Shown here piece by piece: positions 10,717 to 22,488 of a stretch of DNA of 64,000 nt. Origin of the DNA: Myotis daubentonii (lineage: Eukaryota > Chordata > Mammalia > Chiroptera > Vespertilionidae); the NCBI RefSeq assembly GCF_963259705.1, contig NC_081848.1:49437408-49501407 (forward strand), read 5' to 3'. How positions within the stretch are numbered: the first letter of the stretch is position 1; every line of letters begins with the position of its first letter. Below the pieces are notes generated by a model. It did not search any database. It worked only from the letters and a program-made list of their open reading frames with translations, and was not told the origin of the DNA. A program made the translations under genes and the position numbers.

Positions 10717-11450
10717 CAGTGGTTCTCAACTTTCCTAATGCGCGACCCTTTAATACAGTTCCTCATGTTGTGGTGACCCCCAACCATAAAATTATTTTCG
10801 TTGCTACTTCATAACTGTAATTTTGCTACTGTTATGAATTGTAATGTAAATATCTGATATGCAGGATGTATTTTCATTGTTACAAATTGAACATTGCTGG
10901 GGTCCAGCCCCATCAGGTCTAGGGGTTCCCAAAGGTGTGGACGGAGTCGGCGAAGAAGGATTTACACGGAGACAGTGTTCAGATGATCAGCATAGCTCTC
11001 TTTAGTCTCCGTGGATCTTGCCTGTGCCTGGCTGAGGCCACAGAAAAAGATGCCAAGGCAAGCTGAGCCTTTATTTTATAGTGAGAGGTAAACAAGGTAG
11101 TGGTTTCCATAGTTACACAGTTCTTGTGAGTTTCACTTGTTTTGGCCACTTCCTGCACTTCCCTCAGCCCATTAGCTTCCCAAATAAGATCTAGAGAGCC
11201 TCATAAGGTCAAGCCTAATTATGCTAAGAGGACTGTGCCCTCTAAGCTGGGAATTGTTTGTGACTTTGCCAACTGGTCAGTCTGAGGCTTAACCCTATAT
11301 CAGCTCCCCACAGAACATAATTAAAGCATAGTGATTAATCACAAAAACAATATGTAATTATATATGTGTTTTCCGATGGTCTTAGGCGACCCCTGTGAAA
11401 GGGTCGTTCAACCCCCAAAGGGGTTGCGACCCACAGGTTGAGAACTGCTG
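10717..11450 (-). mobile_element. SPIN-like hAT element, split by a solo LTR
   Basis: Terminal inverted repeats are CAGTGGTTCTCAACTTTCC at the left and GGTTGAGAACTGCTG at the right. The flanks CCTTAGAC (10709-10716) and TCTTAGAC (11451-11458) match at 7 of 8 bases, the hAT duplication length. The body matches the SPIN_NA type as I remember it (GTGGTGACCCCCAACCATAA, TGTTTTCCGATGGTCTTAGG). SPIN elements are known for patchy distribution across tetrapods through horizontal transfer, and are known in Myotis. The element's own sequence is 10717-10894 plus 11319-11450; the rest is an inserted LTR and its duplicated target. Confidence 0.9.
10895..11312 (-). mobile_element. Endogenous retrovirus solo LTR (class II type) inside SPIN
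   Basis: The 418-bp insert begins TGCTGGGGTCC and ends GCTCCCCACA, so it has TG…CA ends, and is flanked by identical 6-bp repeats GAACAT (10889-10894 and 11313-11318). Six-base duplications are typical of class II (betaretrovirus-related) elements. Minus orientation is inferred from a TATAAAATAAAG signal complementary to about 11069-11080. No internal retroviral sequence is left, so it is a solo LTR formed by LTR-LTR recombination. It is younger than the SPIN it interrupts. Confidence 0.88.
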
Positions 11451-11630
11451 TCTTAGACTAACCTCCTCCCTTCTCATTATTATTTGCTGAGAATCTTTTC
11501 AAATGTCAATGCCCAAGTTAAATACTACCTAAGCCATGGGGAGTTCTTGGATGCCCTGTTCAGAAAATCATTTTGCTTCCCCTGGGAGCATTACCATTGT
11601 AACAGTTTTCAGTCAAGAACCAGGATATGA

Positions 11631-11866
11631 ACCCTGGTTGGTGTTGCTCAGTAATTAGAGCCCATGCATGGAAGGGTTGCAGGTTCGATCCTGGCCCTGG
11701 CATGAGGGAGGCAACCAATGGATGTGTCTCTCTCACACTGATGTTTCTCTCTTTCTCTTCCCCCTCCCTCCCTTTTACTCACTCTAAAAATCAATGGAAA
11801 GAATATCCTCAGGTAAGGATTAACAAAAAAATGTCAAAACAAACAAACAAAACAAAACGAAAAAAT
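11631..11866 (+). mobile_element. VES-related SINE
   Basis: A tRNA-like head (GGTGTTGCTCAGTAATTAGA) with B-box GGTTCGATCC at 11682 is followed by the core and a degenerate CAAA-rich tail. The flanks CCAGGATATGA (11620-11630) and CCAGGAGATGA (11867-11877) match at 10 of 11 bases. The head differs from the TCAGTGGATAGAGCG type of the other copies, so this is another subfamily. Confidence 0.88.
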
Positions 11867-11987
11867 CCAGGAGATGAGATTGGCTCTTGAGAATGAAATT
11901 TAATGTCAAAGTTCAAGCGACAAATGCCCTGAGTTTCTATGGGCATGGCCCTCATTGAGATCTGATCTCTAGGCTTCAGGCCTTAGG

Positions 11988-12421
11988 CAGTGGTTCTCAA
12001 CCTTCCCAATGCCGCGACCCTTTGATACAGTTCCTCATGTTGTGGTGACCCCAAACCATAAAATTATTTTCGTTGCTACTTCATAACTGTAATTTTTTAT
12101 ATATATATATATATATATTTTATTGATTTTTTACAGAGAGGAAGGAAGAGAGATAGAGAGTTAGAAACATCGATGAGAGAGAAACATCGATCAGCTGCCT
12201 CCCGCACATCTCCTACTGGGGATGTGCCCGCAACCCAGGTACATGCCCTTGACCGGAATCGAACCTGGGACCCTTCAGTCCGTAGGCTGACGCTCTATCC
12301 ACTGAGCCAAACCGGTTTCGGCCATAACTGTAATTTTGCTACTGCTATGAATCATAATGTAAATATCTGATATGCTATATGTGTTTTCCGATGGTCGCGA
12401 CCCACAGGTTGAGAACAGCTG
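11988..12421 (-). mobile_element. SPIN-like hAT, internally deleted, split by a SINE
   Basis: The left end is CAGTGGTTCTCAACCTTCC and the right end is CAGGTTGAGAACAGCTG. Without the nested SINE it is about 190 bp. It jumps from ATATCTGATATGC to the right-terminal region and so lacks the middle present in the copy at 10717. CCTTAG occurs on both sides (11981 and 12422), consistent with a duplicated target, though the register is ambiguous by one base. Confidence 0.87.
12097..12322 (-). mobile_element. VES SINE inside SPIN
   Basis: This is a well-preserved copy: minus-strand head GGTTTGGCTCAGTGGATAGA, B box GGTTCGATTCC, core and AT-rich tail. The 15-bp target CATAACTGTAATTTT is repeated exactly at 12082-12096 and 12323-12337, the signature of L1-assisted insertion. 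It post-dates the SPIN insertion. A 65-codon plus-strand frame across it (12173-12370) is a shadow of the SINE. Confidence 0.95.
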
Positions 12422-12429
12422 CCTTAGAG

Positions 12430-14015
12430 GCTCTGCTAACTCCAGAATTTCTTCTCAGAAGGAGTAGGGGACAATCTGGTGGAAGGGGAAGCTAGACATT
12501 TTGTTTTGCATGGCAAACACACTAATTTCACTTGCATTGTATGTTTGTTAGAAATGGCTTAGGGGTTAGGGGTAAATGGTGTTGGTCCTGCTGATGAACA
12601 ATGGATATATCCTAATCAGTGAGTGGGCAAATGGAGGCCTTAGGCCTGGCCAGTTCTAACCAAAACAGTTCTAACCAAAGCTGTTCTTAGAAGTGAAAAT
12701 GTGAAAATAAAGTACGAGTTGGTCATATGAACTCTCCCAAAAGATAAGTCTGAGTGTCATAGTGTGTTCACACCTAGAGGTATCCCATAGCCACCTCTAG
12801 GTCTCTTTGTGAAAGGGAAAAATCTTCTGGGGAGATGGGATCTTTGCCTGGGTTATTCGAGCTGGACTGGCTGGTGTGGGAGAAAACTTGAGATCCTTAG
12901 AACTGGAGCTTCTTGTCAAAAGAAAGAGAACTGGAGCCTAGACAGGAAAGGACTTTACTTCTCCAGAGACCTCTCAGGTCTGATGAGAGCTCGGCCCAGA
13001 TCTTTCTACTAAGAACCATGGTCATCTCTGAAAAGTGTGTTGGGGTTGTCCCCAGGGATTCCCAAGGTCTGGCCATGCCTTGGAGCATGAAATTGGGTGG
13101 GCATGTGACTGCTGTGTAGGCATCCTCCCTTTGGCGCAAAGGACTGGCTCAAGGGGGGAATAACCCAAGTCTGACACACAGGACTCAAGAGATGCTTCCT
13201 CCTTTGGATTGCTACGGGAGGCAGCAAAGGATGAACCGAACCCAGGAGTGATGGAGTGACCAGCAGAGAGCCTTTTAGAGCAGAGCCTGGAAAAGCCTCA
13301 TTTTGCACAAAACCAGGCCCCAGGATTCAGCCCTAGCCTCTTCCCTGCCTTTCGCTATGAAAAATTTGTTCTTCTCTTAGACCTCCAGGAATCATTAGTG
13401 CTGTTTGCCAAATATTCCCAGTTCTCTCTTCCAGGCACGTGATAAGATTATACTTCCGGGCACCCTCATGGCTGGCTGGAGCCAAAGTGACCATTTGTGG
13501 CCAATGAGCTGTGAAAGGAAGAGACATGCATTGTTGCTGGACCAGAGGACTGTATTGCCAATACAAGACCCTCCAGAGCTCACTTTCTGCCAGTGGTTTG
13601 GGCAATGTATCAGCCTGGGTTCCCAAGTGAAGAGGTATAGAGCAAAGCCTCCAGCCATGGAGAGGTGGCATGATGGAAACAGACCTTTGTTGTTATAAAT
13701 AAACCAGCTATGTCTATCAACTCCACCTCACTGAAGATGCAGGTCTCCTGTCCATTCCCAGGTTTACTGTCCCACAATATTGGAAGACCTACTCTTTATC
13801 ACTCAAGACGTTGTGCCCCCTGATTTACTTCTGTCCTCCTCTTTCTTTTCCTGGTTCCTGTCTTTCACACACATGTCCCCAGGCCCAGTGTTACCTCGTC
13901 ATTGCTGAGTTCCATCCCAGGGGCTCCCATGTCCCCTCTGACCATGAAGACAGGTGGCACCCCTCAGGCAAGATTGTAGAAGCTGAGGCAGGAGAGAGCA
14001 GAGGGTGTGTTAGAG
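12430..14015. other. Sequence with no recognised gene or repeat
   Basis: Frames on both strands reach 112 codons (minus, 13671-13333) and 99 codons, but they overlap one another on opposite strands. They show no domain, and no convincing splice or promoter architecture accompanies them. Confidence 0.4.
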
Positions 14016-14019
14016 CTTC

Positions 14020-14488
14020 CAAGATGGCCCTGGTGACCCCCACCTCCTGGTATTCACACCTTTGTGTAGCCCCTCCCACCTGATACTAGTGTAGGTCTGT
14101 GTGATCAGTAGAATGTGGCAGAACCGGTGGTATGTCATTGCCAAGATTAAATTATAAAGGATTGCAGTATTTGTCTTACTCATTCTCTCTCTCTTGACAA
14201 TTCACTTTGGGGAAAACCCTGAGATGCTATGGAGGGGTCCATGTGACTAGAAACCAAAGCCTCTTGCCAATAGCCCTGTGAGTGAATTGAAAGAAAATGC
14301 TCCAGACTCAATCAAGCCTCAGATGACTGCAGCCCTGGCTGACACCTTGATTGTGGTCTCACAAGAGGCCCTGAGCTAGAACCACCTTGCTAAGCCACAC
14401 TCAAATTCCTGACCCCATAACACATGTTTGTTGTTTTAAGCTGCTAAGTGTGGAAGAACTCATTATGCAGGATTAAGTAACTAACACA
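14020..14488 (+). mobile_element. MLT1-like MaLR solo LTR
   Basis: The segment follows the MLT1 LTR order: GGTCCATGTGACTAG near 14235, CCTCAGATGACTGCAGCCC near 14317, GCTGACACCTTGAT, GAACCACCTTGCTAAGC, TTGTTGTTTTAAGCTGCTAAG near 14430, ending in TAACTAACACA. MaLR LTRs are old, non-coding, mammal-wide ERVL-related elements. The left edge is approximate. Confidence 0.8.
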
Positions 14489-14818
14489 GGGCCGGTGCTG
14501 GGGTGATTGGGTTTGGGAGGTCAAAGCCCAGTACGATGATGATGATGGAGCTCTGCTTGGCCTAGGCTATGCCCCTTGGGCATGATTGCAGAAGGACCTC
14601 TCAGGACAGCACTCAACCCGGCGGAGGAGGGACAGGAAATATGAACACAGCTTGGTGTCTATCCCTGAGAAATGTCTCTTGACCCGGTCCCAAGAGACTC
14701 ACTCAAGCCTGTTTGTGATGAGCAGGGAGTTCTAAATAAACATTGAAACAACTTTATGAAGACTGTAATGGTGACACATTATCTAGAACATCCTTGTTGA
14801 GTGTGACACGGGGAGAGA

Positions 14819-14863
<45 letters not shown>

Positions 14864-15640
14864 GGCGTGACACTGTAAGAATTCCAGCACAACTGTGTTG
14901 ATGCTGGATGCGAGGAGCAGCCTCAGGAACTAGAGCTTGAGGAGTCATGGATGCCCTACAGGCAGGTGAGCAAAGAGATCCCTTCCCCTCCTCCACCCCC
15001 CACCCCCCCGCCCAGGGGACACATTTGATAAGAGTGAGGATCTAAGTTATTGAGAGGGAGCAATCAGCTGGTAAAATCAGAGCTATAGCTGTTAAGGCAT
15101 CTTCACTCATGCTTATAGCCTTCAGGGCTTGGAAAAATATGGGGTTCAAAGATAAAAAAGAACAAATACTGTTCTGCTCATTAAACATTTGCTATGACTA
15201 ACTTCAAAGCAAATCGTTCATGCACATCTTATTTTTCAAGCTTTGAAACAATCTATAAGTAGATATTTTTCCCATTTTACAGATGAAGAAACTGACATTC
15301 TAAACTTGCTTCCTCCAAGTGCTTTCTCCAAAAGTCAAAGCAGGGGCCACTGGAGCAGGCTCCTTCCACTCTTAAAGACACAATCTTCTGGTTCCCCCAT
15401 CTGACGTGGAGGACGCAATCCTGGTTGTGTTCTAAGCACATGTAAATCTGGCCCCTTGGGAGAGAGCCCATGCCATGCCCAGCCCAAGGCTCTTGGCTGC
15501 AGGGAACTGAGCTATTTTATCCATGGAGTCAGCAGAATGTGCAGATAGCTTATAATAGCCATTGGAAGAGTGCCCATGAGGTGAAGTATGAACCTCCTGC
15601 ACTTCAGCTCTACGCAGATCTGTGCAAAAGCCAAGAGGAG
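14489..15640. other. Mostly unassigned; contains a (GA)n tract
   Basis: Bases 14811-14861 are a GA-dinucleotide repeat. A short MIR-like piece (CCATTTTACAGATGAAGAAACTG) is near 15271-15295. Remaining frames are short and unsupported. Confidence 0.5.
14811..14861 (+). repeat. (GA)n microsatellite
   Basis: GGGAGAGAGAGGGA is followed by about 20 GA units. The strand is purine-only, so the tract is able to form H-DNA. It is not within a recognised SINE. Confidence 0.95.
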
Positions 15641-15654
15641 GAAACCCCTGGAAG

Positions 15655-16190
15655 CAATCTAGGTACAATGAAAATGAGTTTTAGGCAATTGCAAAAGAAG
15701 AGATGGAGTACAACAATGTGAATATACTTAACACTACTGAACTGTACACTAAAAAAGGGTAAAGATAGCAAATTCTGTGTTACGTGTTTCTACCACAATT
15801 AAGAAAAAGGAGATCTGGGGAATTATCACCATTCAGTAAACTGGGATCTGATAGAAGGAAGTGACGGGTCCAATGAGGTTGAGCGTGAATCTGCGCGATG
15901 TGGATCAACAAGTTGGAGAAGCGAGTGAGCAGGTGATAAACTGTCAGGTCATGGCTAGGAAGCCCAGATAAAACCATCACAAAAAATACCCGGAACCCCA
16001 GGACAAAGGAAACTAAGGGGAAAATAAACAAACGGGACAAATCAAAATAAAAAGCTTCTTCACAGCAAAAGAAACAAACCATCAACAACACGAAAAGAGA
16101 GCCTACTGTGTGGGAGAACATAGTTGGCAATGACACAGCTGATAAAGGGTTAATATCCAGCTAGCGGATCTCAGGGACGGCTTATTAAAA
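15655..16190 (+). mobile_element. Old L1 fragments (ORF2 3' part and 3' UTR)
   Basis: Bases 15700-15800 match an L1 3' end (AACACTACTGAACTGTACAC … TTACGTGTTTCTACCACAAT). Bases 15990-16190 match the ORF2 C-terminal region (GGGACAAATCAAAATAAAAAGCTTCTTCACAGCAAAAG, then GATAAAGGGTTAATATCC). The order is 3' UTR before ORF2 on the same strand, so these are two insertions or a rearranged one. Both are non-coding. Confidence 0.75.
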
Positions 16191-17080
16191 ACTCCCAGAT
16201 GCTCCTCTCAAGAGTACTGTCTTCTCTTCGCCCTACAAAGCAATCGCTGCGGCTGTATAACTCGGTACTGCCAGCCAGAGCTCTTAAAATGCAGTTCATC
16301 TTGGTCTGTGGTCTCCAGATTCTTTTCCAATGCCTCTCTCTGGAAATCTCCCAGATAAATCACGTGCTACACCTCTCCTCGTAATAGCCAGCAGGAGAGT
16401 TATCTGGCCTCGAGAGAGCATCCAGGAAGCCACAGTCCTGTATGTAGATGGGAAAACAAACCCCCTGAGAGGAAAAGGGACTTGCCCAAGGTCATGGTTT
16501 TGAGTCAGGGTCAGAAGTCAGCTCTCTGGCCTCCCAGGACCGCCAGGGCTCAGAGTGCTGGTCTGGTGACCTTTTTCTTTATGCTGCCTGACGGTTTGAA
16601 AGATACTTTCTCTGGCCCTCAGCTTTCAGGCATCACGACCAGAGAGGCCGGTGGATGGCTCAGCCAGGCCAGGAGCATCTGCTCTGGGAGAGAGCAAGTG
16701 CTCAGGGCCTGCAAAAAAAGAGCTGGCCCAGGGGAGGGAACACAATATCCAGTGGCCCTAGAATTCTCTCCATGCAATGACTTCTCTTGTCAAGTGGTAG
16801 TGTGACAGTGAACCCAATAAACAATCTGTCTTGCTGGAATTCACCCTGAACATAAACTTGGTAAAGCATTCGCAGCCATTGGAACTCCCCGCCTACCCCA
16901 CTTACTAGTAATTGTCTCCTGGCAGGACTATGTTGTTTCTGTGGCTTTGCGGTAATGTTTTTCTTATCAGCAGAGGCTGATTCCTGCCTAAGTCCTGACC
17001 AAGGTTGCTGGCTACATGCCATGCTGAGTTCTGGAGGGGAAGAAGGTGATAACACCACTTTACAAAGCTCTTTTCCAGGC
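16191..17080. other. Unassigned sequence
   Basis: Overlapping frames on opposite strands (107 and 126 codons near 16482-17082) show no domain. A MIR-like phrase GACTTGCCCAAGGTCATGG occurs near 16479. Nothing else was recognised. Confidence 0.4.
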
Positions 17081-17084
17081 ACTG

Positions 17085-17222
17085 CTCACTTGATCCCCAC
17101 GGAAACCATGGGTGATAGGCAGGGAAGTCTTTATTTGTCTTAAGTTTGTAGATGATATTAGCTCAGAGAGGGTGAGTGACTGACCCAAGCCCACACAGCT
17201 AGTGAGTTACCCAGATCGGTGA
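17085..17222 (-). mobile_element. MIR fragment
   Basis: The complement of the MIR core is visible: TTGATCCCCACGGAAACC … CTCAGAGAGGGTGAGTGACT … CACACAGCTAGTGAGT. MIRs are ancient tRNA-derived mammalian SINEs. Confidence 0.75.
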
Positions 17223-17224
17223 AA

Positions 17225-17445
17225 CTGTTCAAATCCCAGCTCTGCTATTTACTATTGAACTTAGAGTCCCCTACTTACTAGTTGTGGAATCTTGAGCATT
17301 ACTTAACCACCTTGCCTCAGTTTCCTCATTTTTAAAATATAGCCTGTCCCTCATTGGAACGTTGGGAGATGAAATGAACCAATAGATGTAAAGTACTTAA
17401 CCTGTACCTGGCAGTCACTAAGTGCTGAGTAATATTAGAAATTGT
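17225..17445 (+). mobile_element. MIR
   Basis: This is a near-complete MIR: CAAATCCCAGCTCTGCTATT, GTTGTGGAATCTTGAGC, TTGCCTCAGTTTCCTCATTT, AAAGTACTTAACCTGTACC and AAGTGCTGAGTAATATTAG occur in consensus order. It lies in the opposite orientation to the MIR fragment immediately to its left. Confidence 0.85.
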
Positions 17446-19940
17446 TGTTATTATCATCAAGTCTGGCTCTGCTCCGAAACAAGACAAGTCTCCTCTGAGC
17501 TCAGATGAGGATCCTTTTGGGCAAAAGTCATAGTGCAGCAGAAGCCTTAGAGGATAATCCAGTTTGTCCACTCATTTAGTTTTATTATTATTTTCAAATA
17601 TGACATTTGAAGATAATCTGTGATGCATAATAAGGTCAGTGGCACACAAGGTCAGCAGTTCACAAAAATGGTTAAAATTTATTTATGTAGCTGAAAAAAA
17701 TGTTAATTTCCCTCTTGTTATTCTTTGTGTCTATAATAGATATCCATGTCATCACATTTCTTCATTACATGCCCCATTTAATCCTGATAATTTGCACTGA
17801 CAATGACTCACATTAAGAGACAAAAATAGAAAAAAAATCCCAGGATTACTCATAATATTTAGGTAGTTGGGGGACGGGAAATGGGAGGAAGTATAAGAAT
17901 GTTAATTTCTTTATCTTTCATAGCAATTAGTCAATTGATACTGTCTAAAATTGAAGCATGTTAAAAAAATAACGATTCAAGTCTCTCAATATTTTTCATA
18001 ATTGTTTTCTTAACGTTAGCGGTATCCTTGAGAAATAATATCTTTTGTGGAGAATAAACAAGGTTAAGCGATTCCATTAACTTCACTTTTTAGTGTCTTT
18101 GTCTTTTAAATTCAAGGAAGATTAAATTTTATACCTTTTATTAAACAGCAAGTGAAGTATGATCCCTTTTAATGAACTATTTCTTTATATCCATCTATCC
18201 GTCCATCCATCCATCAATCCACCCACTGTCCCTTCTTAGTTACTTGCCTACTTATCCTTCTCTCTGTATATACAATGAGAGAAATAGCTGCATGATGGTC
18301 ACTTGCATTAGCAACAGGGCCACTAGGCCACGGGGCCATGATTGTTTTGCGGTGGCAGGATTTGGAAGATTTTAAAATATCTTGGATTCTTTCTAAGTAT
18401 GCATCATTTTTATAAAAATAAAGTATTATCTTTAAAAAGAAAGGGAGACCATGCTTCTGGATTTCCTTTAACATTTGGGGTCTCCTTACTCTTGCCATGC
18501 TTCCCCACTCCCTATACCCCAGAGCCAAGTTTTTCAAGCTCATCCAATATCCATGGTGGCTCTACCCTTAGGCCCCTGCTCCCAGAGCTAACATCAGGGG
18601 TCCTGAGTGGCAGAAAGTCTCTGTAAAGAGACTGTGAATAACCTGGCAGGGAGACATACCTGGAGGAAGATGACCAGAGGACAGGGAGACAGGAAAAGGC
18701 CTCTGAGTCTCTGGCATTTCCTTGTCTCACAAATATGAGAAGACCAAGCCTGAAGGGGAAGAGTGGCTTGTTCAGAGTCACCGGCATGTTACACGCATCC
18801 AAGGCAATCAATGGTCCCTTCAAAGGCAATCAGAGTTTTTCAACAAGCACCAGTAAGAAGAGGTGCTCCTTGTTCTTGGTGTGGAAAATGGAGAAGGAAA
18901 GGGCATGTCATGGTGTGGGAGAGGAATTGGGGCCACAACACCCCCCCTCTAGCAGCTAGTTTGGTTTTCCTATTAGGTCTGCCAGTATTAGCATCTCTAC
19001 AGACTACAACACCCACAGGAGGCATCTACAGCATGCACTATACTGAATATTTAGTATCAGAAAAAAAGGAGTTCTGGGCAGATATTATGTCTGGATTTGA
19101 GCAAAGTGGAGGGGATTCAGAAGCCTTTGCAACAAATTATTATCTTCCCTACTCCAACCTGGGGACATGGCCTAAGTTTCCTTAAGTTTTCACAATATTT
19201 TACATTTCTTTGGGAATGGGGTGGTGGTAGGGGTGTGGAAGGGCTCTTGTCTCAATTTGAGGAGGACAGCCCCTTTCCAACTCCAGGATATTGTCAGCAC
19301 CTCCATGGTGGACAGCTCCATAGCAACCACCAGAGTCTGCCTATCTACAGGGCCCCTAGGCCACTGGACCATTAGTTCTATGAATAATGGTTTCTTTTTC
19401 TTTCTCTCATTCTCTTTCTTTCTTTCTTTTTTTCCCCTTTCTTAAAAAAATCACTTTGAAGAAAAAAAAATCACTTTATTGTAAGGGAGCTTCAACTTAA
19501 GAGGTTTTATTCTTTAAACTATTTAAGGCAATGTATAAAAGGAACATCAATTTGTTCTGAACAAAGAATTCCTTTGGGTAAATATAAGAACCTGAGAAAT
19601 TCAGTGAGGAACCGCTTGGGGATGTGTGTGTCATAGCCCAAGAATCTTCGTTATCAGGATTTTCAAGTTCAAATCAACATCAAGGATACATCATCTTACA
19701 AAAATTGTTTTGGGTTACTTCCCAGTATTAATGCAACATGGGAGAGGTTAGTTGGGTACTGAAATCTTGGAATTTTAATGTTTTATCACTAAAGTTCAGA
19801 ATATTTGAGATCTGCGCTGTCCCAGAAAATCCAGAATTATAATGATCATGCCCATAACTAGCGGTCCAGGATGATTCAGGTAGAAGAGAGAAGTCTAACT
19901 GGAAATGGAGGTCCTGGAATTTAAGAACATTCTGTGTCTT
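17446..19940. other. Unassigned sequence with short tandem repeats
   Basis: This includes a TCCA-type repeat at about 18188-18212 and a T/C-rich run (TTTC)n at about 19393-19441. A plus-strand frame of 140 codons begins at 18763; it has a CSWC…GHV stretch followed by a hydrophobic segment, but no recognised domain and no supporting signals. No known transposon was recognised. Confidence 0.4.
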
Positions 19941-19951
19941 AAAATACTTGA

Positions 19952-20116
19952 GGGGCCCGACTGCTGTGGCTCAGTAGTTGAGCGTCAACCTATGAACCAG
20001 GAGGTCACCATTCAATTCCCGGTTGGGGCACATGCCAGGGTTGTGGGCTTGATCCCCAGTGTGGGGCGTGCAGAAGGCAGTCGATCAGTGATTCTCTCTC
20101 ATCATTGATGTTTGTT

Positions 20117-20159
<43 letters not shown>

Positions 20160-20202
20160 CTCCCTTCATCTCTGAAATCAATAAAAGTATATTTTAAAAA
20201 AT
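19952..20202 (+). mobile_element. VES-type SINE, CTATGAACCAGG subfamily, with (TCTA)n
   Basis: A tRNA-like head (TGGCTCAGTAGTTGAGCGTC) is followed by AACCTATGAACCAGGAGGTC, the core CCCAGTGTGGGGCGTGCAG, an expanded (TCTA)n at 20117-20158 and a short A-tail. The target AAAATACTTGA is repeated at 19941-19951 and 20203-20213. The same subfamily recurs at 60549. Confidence 0.92.
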
Positions 20203-20576
20203 AAAATACTTGATGGTGAACAGAAATTTTCCAGCTAAGAGTGCGCAGAAAGCTTTGAAAAAATCTGATCTCATCTCTGCTAATGTAAGTGAAACACTGC
20301 CACTGAAGCCTGTAAAAAGGTGTGTGGCTAGGTCAGGTGCTGGCAGGAGAGGCTGGTTGGCTTACATTAGGCTTTTTATAAATCAGCCTTTACCTGGGGA
20401 AGTCCCTTGGCCCAGAGTTATCCCTACTGAGAGTGGATCCATCTCACTCAGAGCAGGGTTTCACTGTCCAAGCTCGCAAGAGCATGTTGTATAAACTACT
20501 TGCTGGGTATTCATTGCCAATGAGAAAATAGAATTTGGGGACTAGACATTTGCTGCTTCTAGTCACTACCTCCTTC

Positions 20577-20602
20577 TTTTTTTTTTTTTTTTTTTTTTTT
20601 TT
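20577..20602. repeat. T homopolymer
   Basis: There are 26 consecutive T bases. No retroposon body was recognised beside it. Confidence 0.95.
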
Positions 20603-21675
20603 ACAGAAAAACCATAAGGTTGTTCAGAGTCACCAACATTTTACTTGGTGAGCTTGGACAGTCAGGGGAGAGAGTTTTATGATGGCGGGTTTGATGCAGC
20701 AAGATCTGAGCAGTCATTCCGCTCACATCCAGGATGGGGGAAGACCTGCCACAGAAGCTGAATAGGTCAAGGCTTTGGGTCAAGAAACTGACACTGTTTG
20801 GGTCATTCCAAAAGCAAACCCTGAACCAAGGATCTGAGTGCAGAGTTTATTTGGGAGGTGATCCTGGGAAACAATGATAGCAGAATGGGGAAGTGAGACA
20901 GGGAAGGGAAGGAAGCTAATACAGGTGTGTTATCACCGTGAGCAATAGGAACTTAATCTCACTAGGGGCTCTGAGAGACAGTGCACAATATGCAGCTCAG
21001 GGTTAAGCCACTCTAGGGGCAAGAGATATGGACTCTTTACCCATCAATTCTCATAAGTCATTGGTTGAGTGATGCTCTGAACCACAGGGTGGGGTTAGTT
21101 GGTTAATCTGCTGACATATCCAGCCTACCGCACATGTGGATTGAATGAGGTCTGGTGGCCAGAGAAAGACCTCAGATCAAGATATATAGGTGTGTCAGTT
21201 AGAAGACAGTCTTCTGGGCACCAAAATATATAGTACTGAGGGGAGATAAGTGGGGGCACAGGTGGCATGTGTTACCTTACCCCTATCACTATGTTGTGAC
21301 CAGTCATGAATTGGGTGCTGTCTCTGCTTCCTTTCATGCTCATACTTCCTGATTGTGCTTGTATGACTGACCTCTACCCTTTGTGATTGGTCCATTCTTT
21401 CTATTTTAAAAATAAATTTGTTTAATCCAATCAATTAGATTTTGCTCTTCCTACTTCTGATCCCATGATTCTCATTTTAGTTATATTTAGAATGTGGGGC
21501 ATTTAATAGCTTAATTCTTAGAATTTTGGGAGTGCCTTGCTGATGACCATATGTATGGCTCCCAGGAGGTGGGGGCAGGAAGGAGAAACACATCCGTAAT
21601 TAGAAAAGGAGGAACATTTAGAAACAGAGTATTTGATCTGTTCAGAACATCTTATGCAACTTGACTGCTGATTCT
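20603..21675. other. Mostly unassigned; possible old repeat
   Basis: Bases 20826-20930 (…GAGTTTATTTGGGAGGTGATCC…GGGAAGTGAGACAGGGAAGG) look like a dispersed repeat I have seen elsewhere but cannot name. A diverged relative may be at 49100-49190. No gene was seen. Confidence 0.35.
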
Positions 21676-21679
21676 TGAG

Positions 21680-22170
21680 TTCATCTGGAAGAGAAAAGAT
21701 GCAAGCTTAGCCAAGAACATTTTGAAAAAGAACAATGGTGAAGATTTGTCCTATAAAATATCAAAATATACTATAAAGCTATACTGACTAAAACATTGTG
21801 GTTTTGGCAGAGGAATAGACAAATAATCCAACAGAACAGAATAGTGTCCAGAAACAGACTCATCCACATGTGGGAGTTTAGTGTATTATAGGTATTTCAA
21901 GTGAGAGGCTAAAGTGAGGGGGGTGAGGGTGCGTTACGTAATAAGAGGTGTTATTAGATATCCGTTTGGGAAAGAGTTAAGTTAAATTCCTGCTCTACAC
22001 ATATACAAAAATAAAACTCAAAAGAGAAGTAATACTAAAGAACAAAACTAAAACAGTTTAGAACAAAATATATAAGAGGTGTTTGTTTTTTTTCAATTTG
22101 GGGTGGTGAAGACCATTTGAAAGAAGACACAAAAATTTATAAGCCTGGAAGAGTCTGGCAGATTTAACTC
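21680..22170 (+). mobile_element. Old L1 ORF2 fragment
   Basis: The order follows the L1 ORF2 C-terminal region: TTCATCTGGAAGAG … GCCAAGAACATTTTGAAAAAG … CTATAAAGCTATACTGACTAAAAC … GACAAATAATCCAACAG. It is diverged and contains many stops and indels. Confidence 0.8.
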
Positions 22171-22488
22171 ATAATAGTGAACACTTTTGTGCGAGCTAAG
22201 ATAACATAAGTTATGAACACAAAAGAAACTCTCTCTAGTTCCTTTCTTTCTCTATATGACTCTTCTATTCCCCAGTTCCTGTCTGCCTCTCTGAGTTGCT
22301 GCTCCTCTCTCTTTGGGTTTTCCCACAACTCGTCTCTACCCTGTTCTCACTGAGCTTGTCTAACAGTCTATTTCTTGGAGAAAAGCTGACTGGTCTCAGA
22401 TAGAAAAACAGTGAACTTACACATAGATTGAGGAAGCAATAAGAAAAATAAATAGCACAGTTAGCGGGAAAGACTTGTAGTATATATA

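Noticed and set aside
12173..12370. Shared peptide frames (also 46397-46203) ending in PLSQTGFG
   Set aside because: The near-identical peptides are both antisense readings of the same VES SINE, not a gene family.
18763..19185. 140-codon frame with a CSWC…H stretch resembling a zinc knuckle
   Set aside because: The spacing does not fit the CCHC pattern and no neighbouring retroviral sequence is present.
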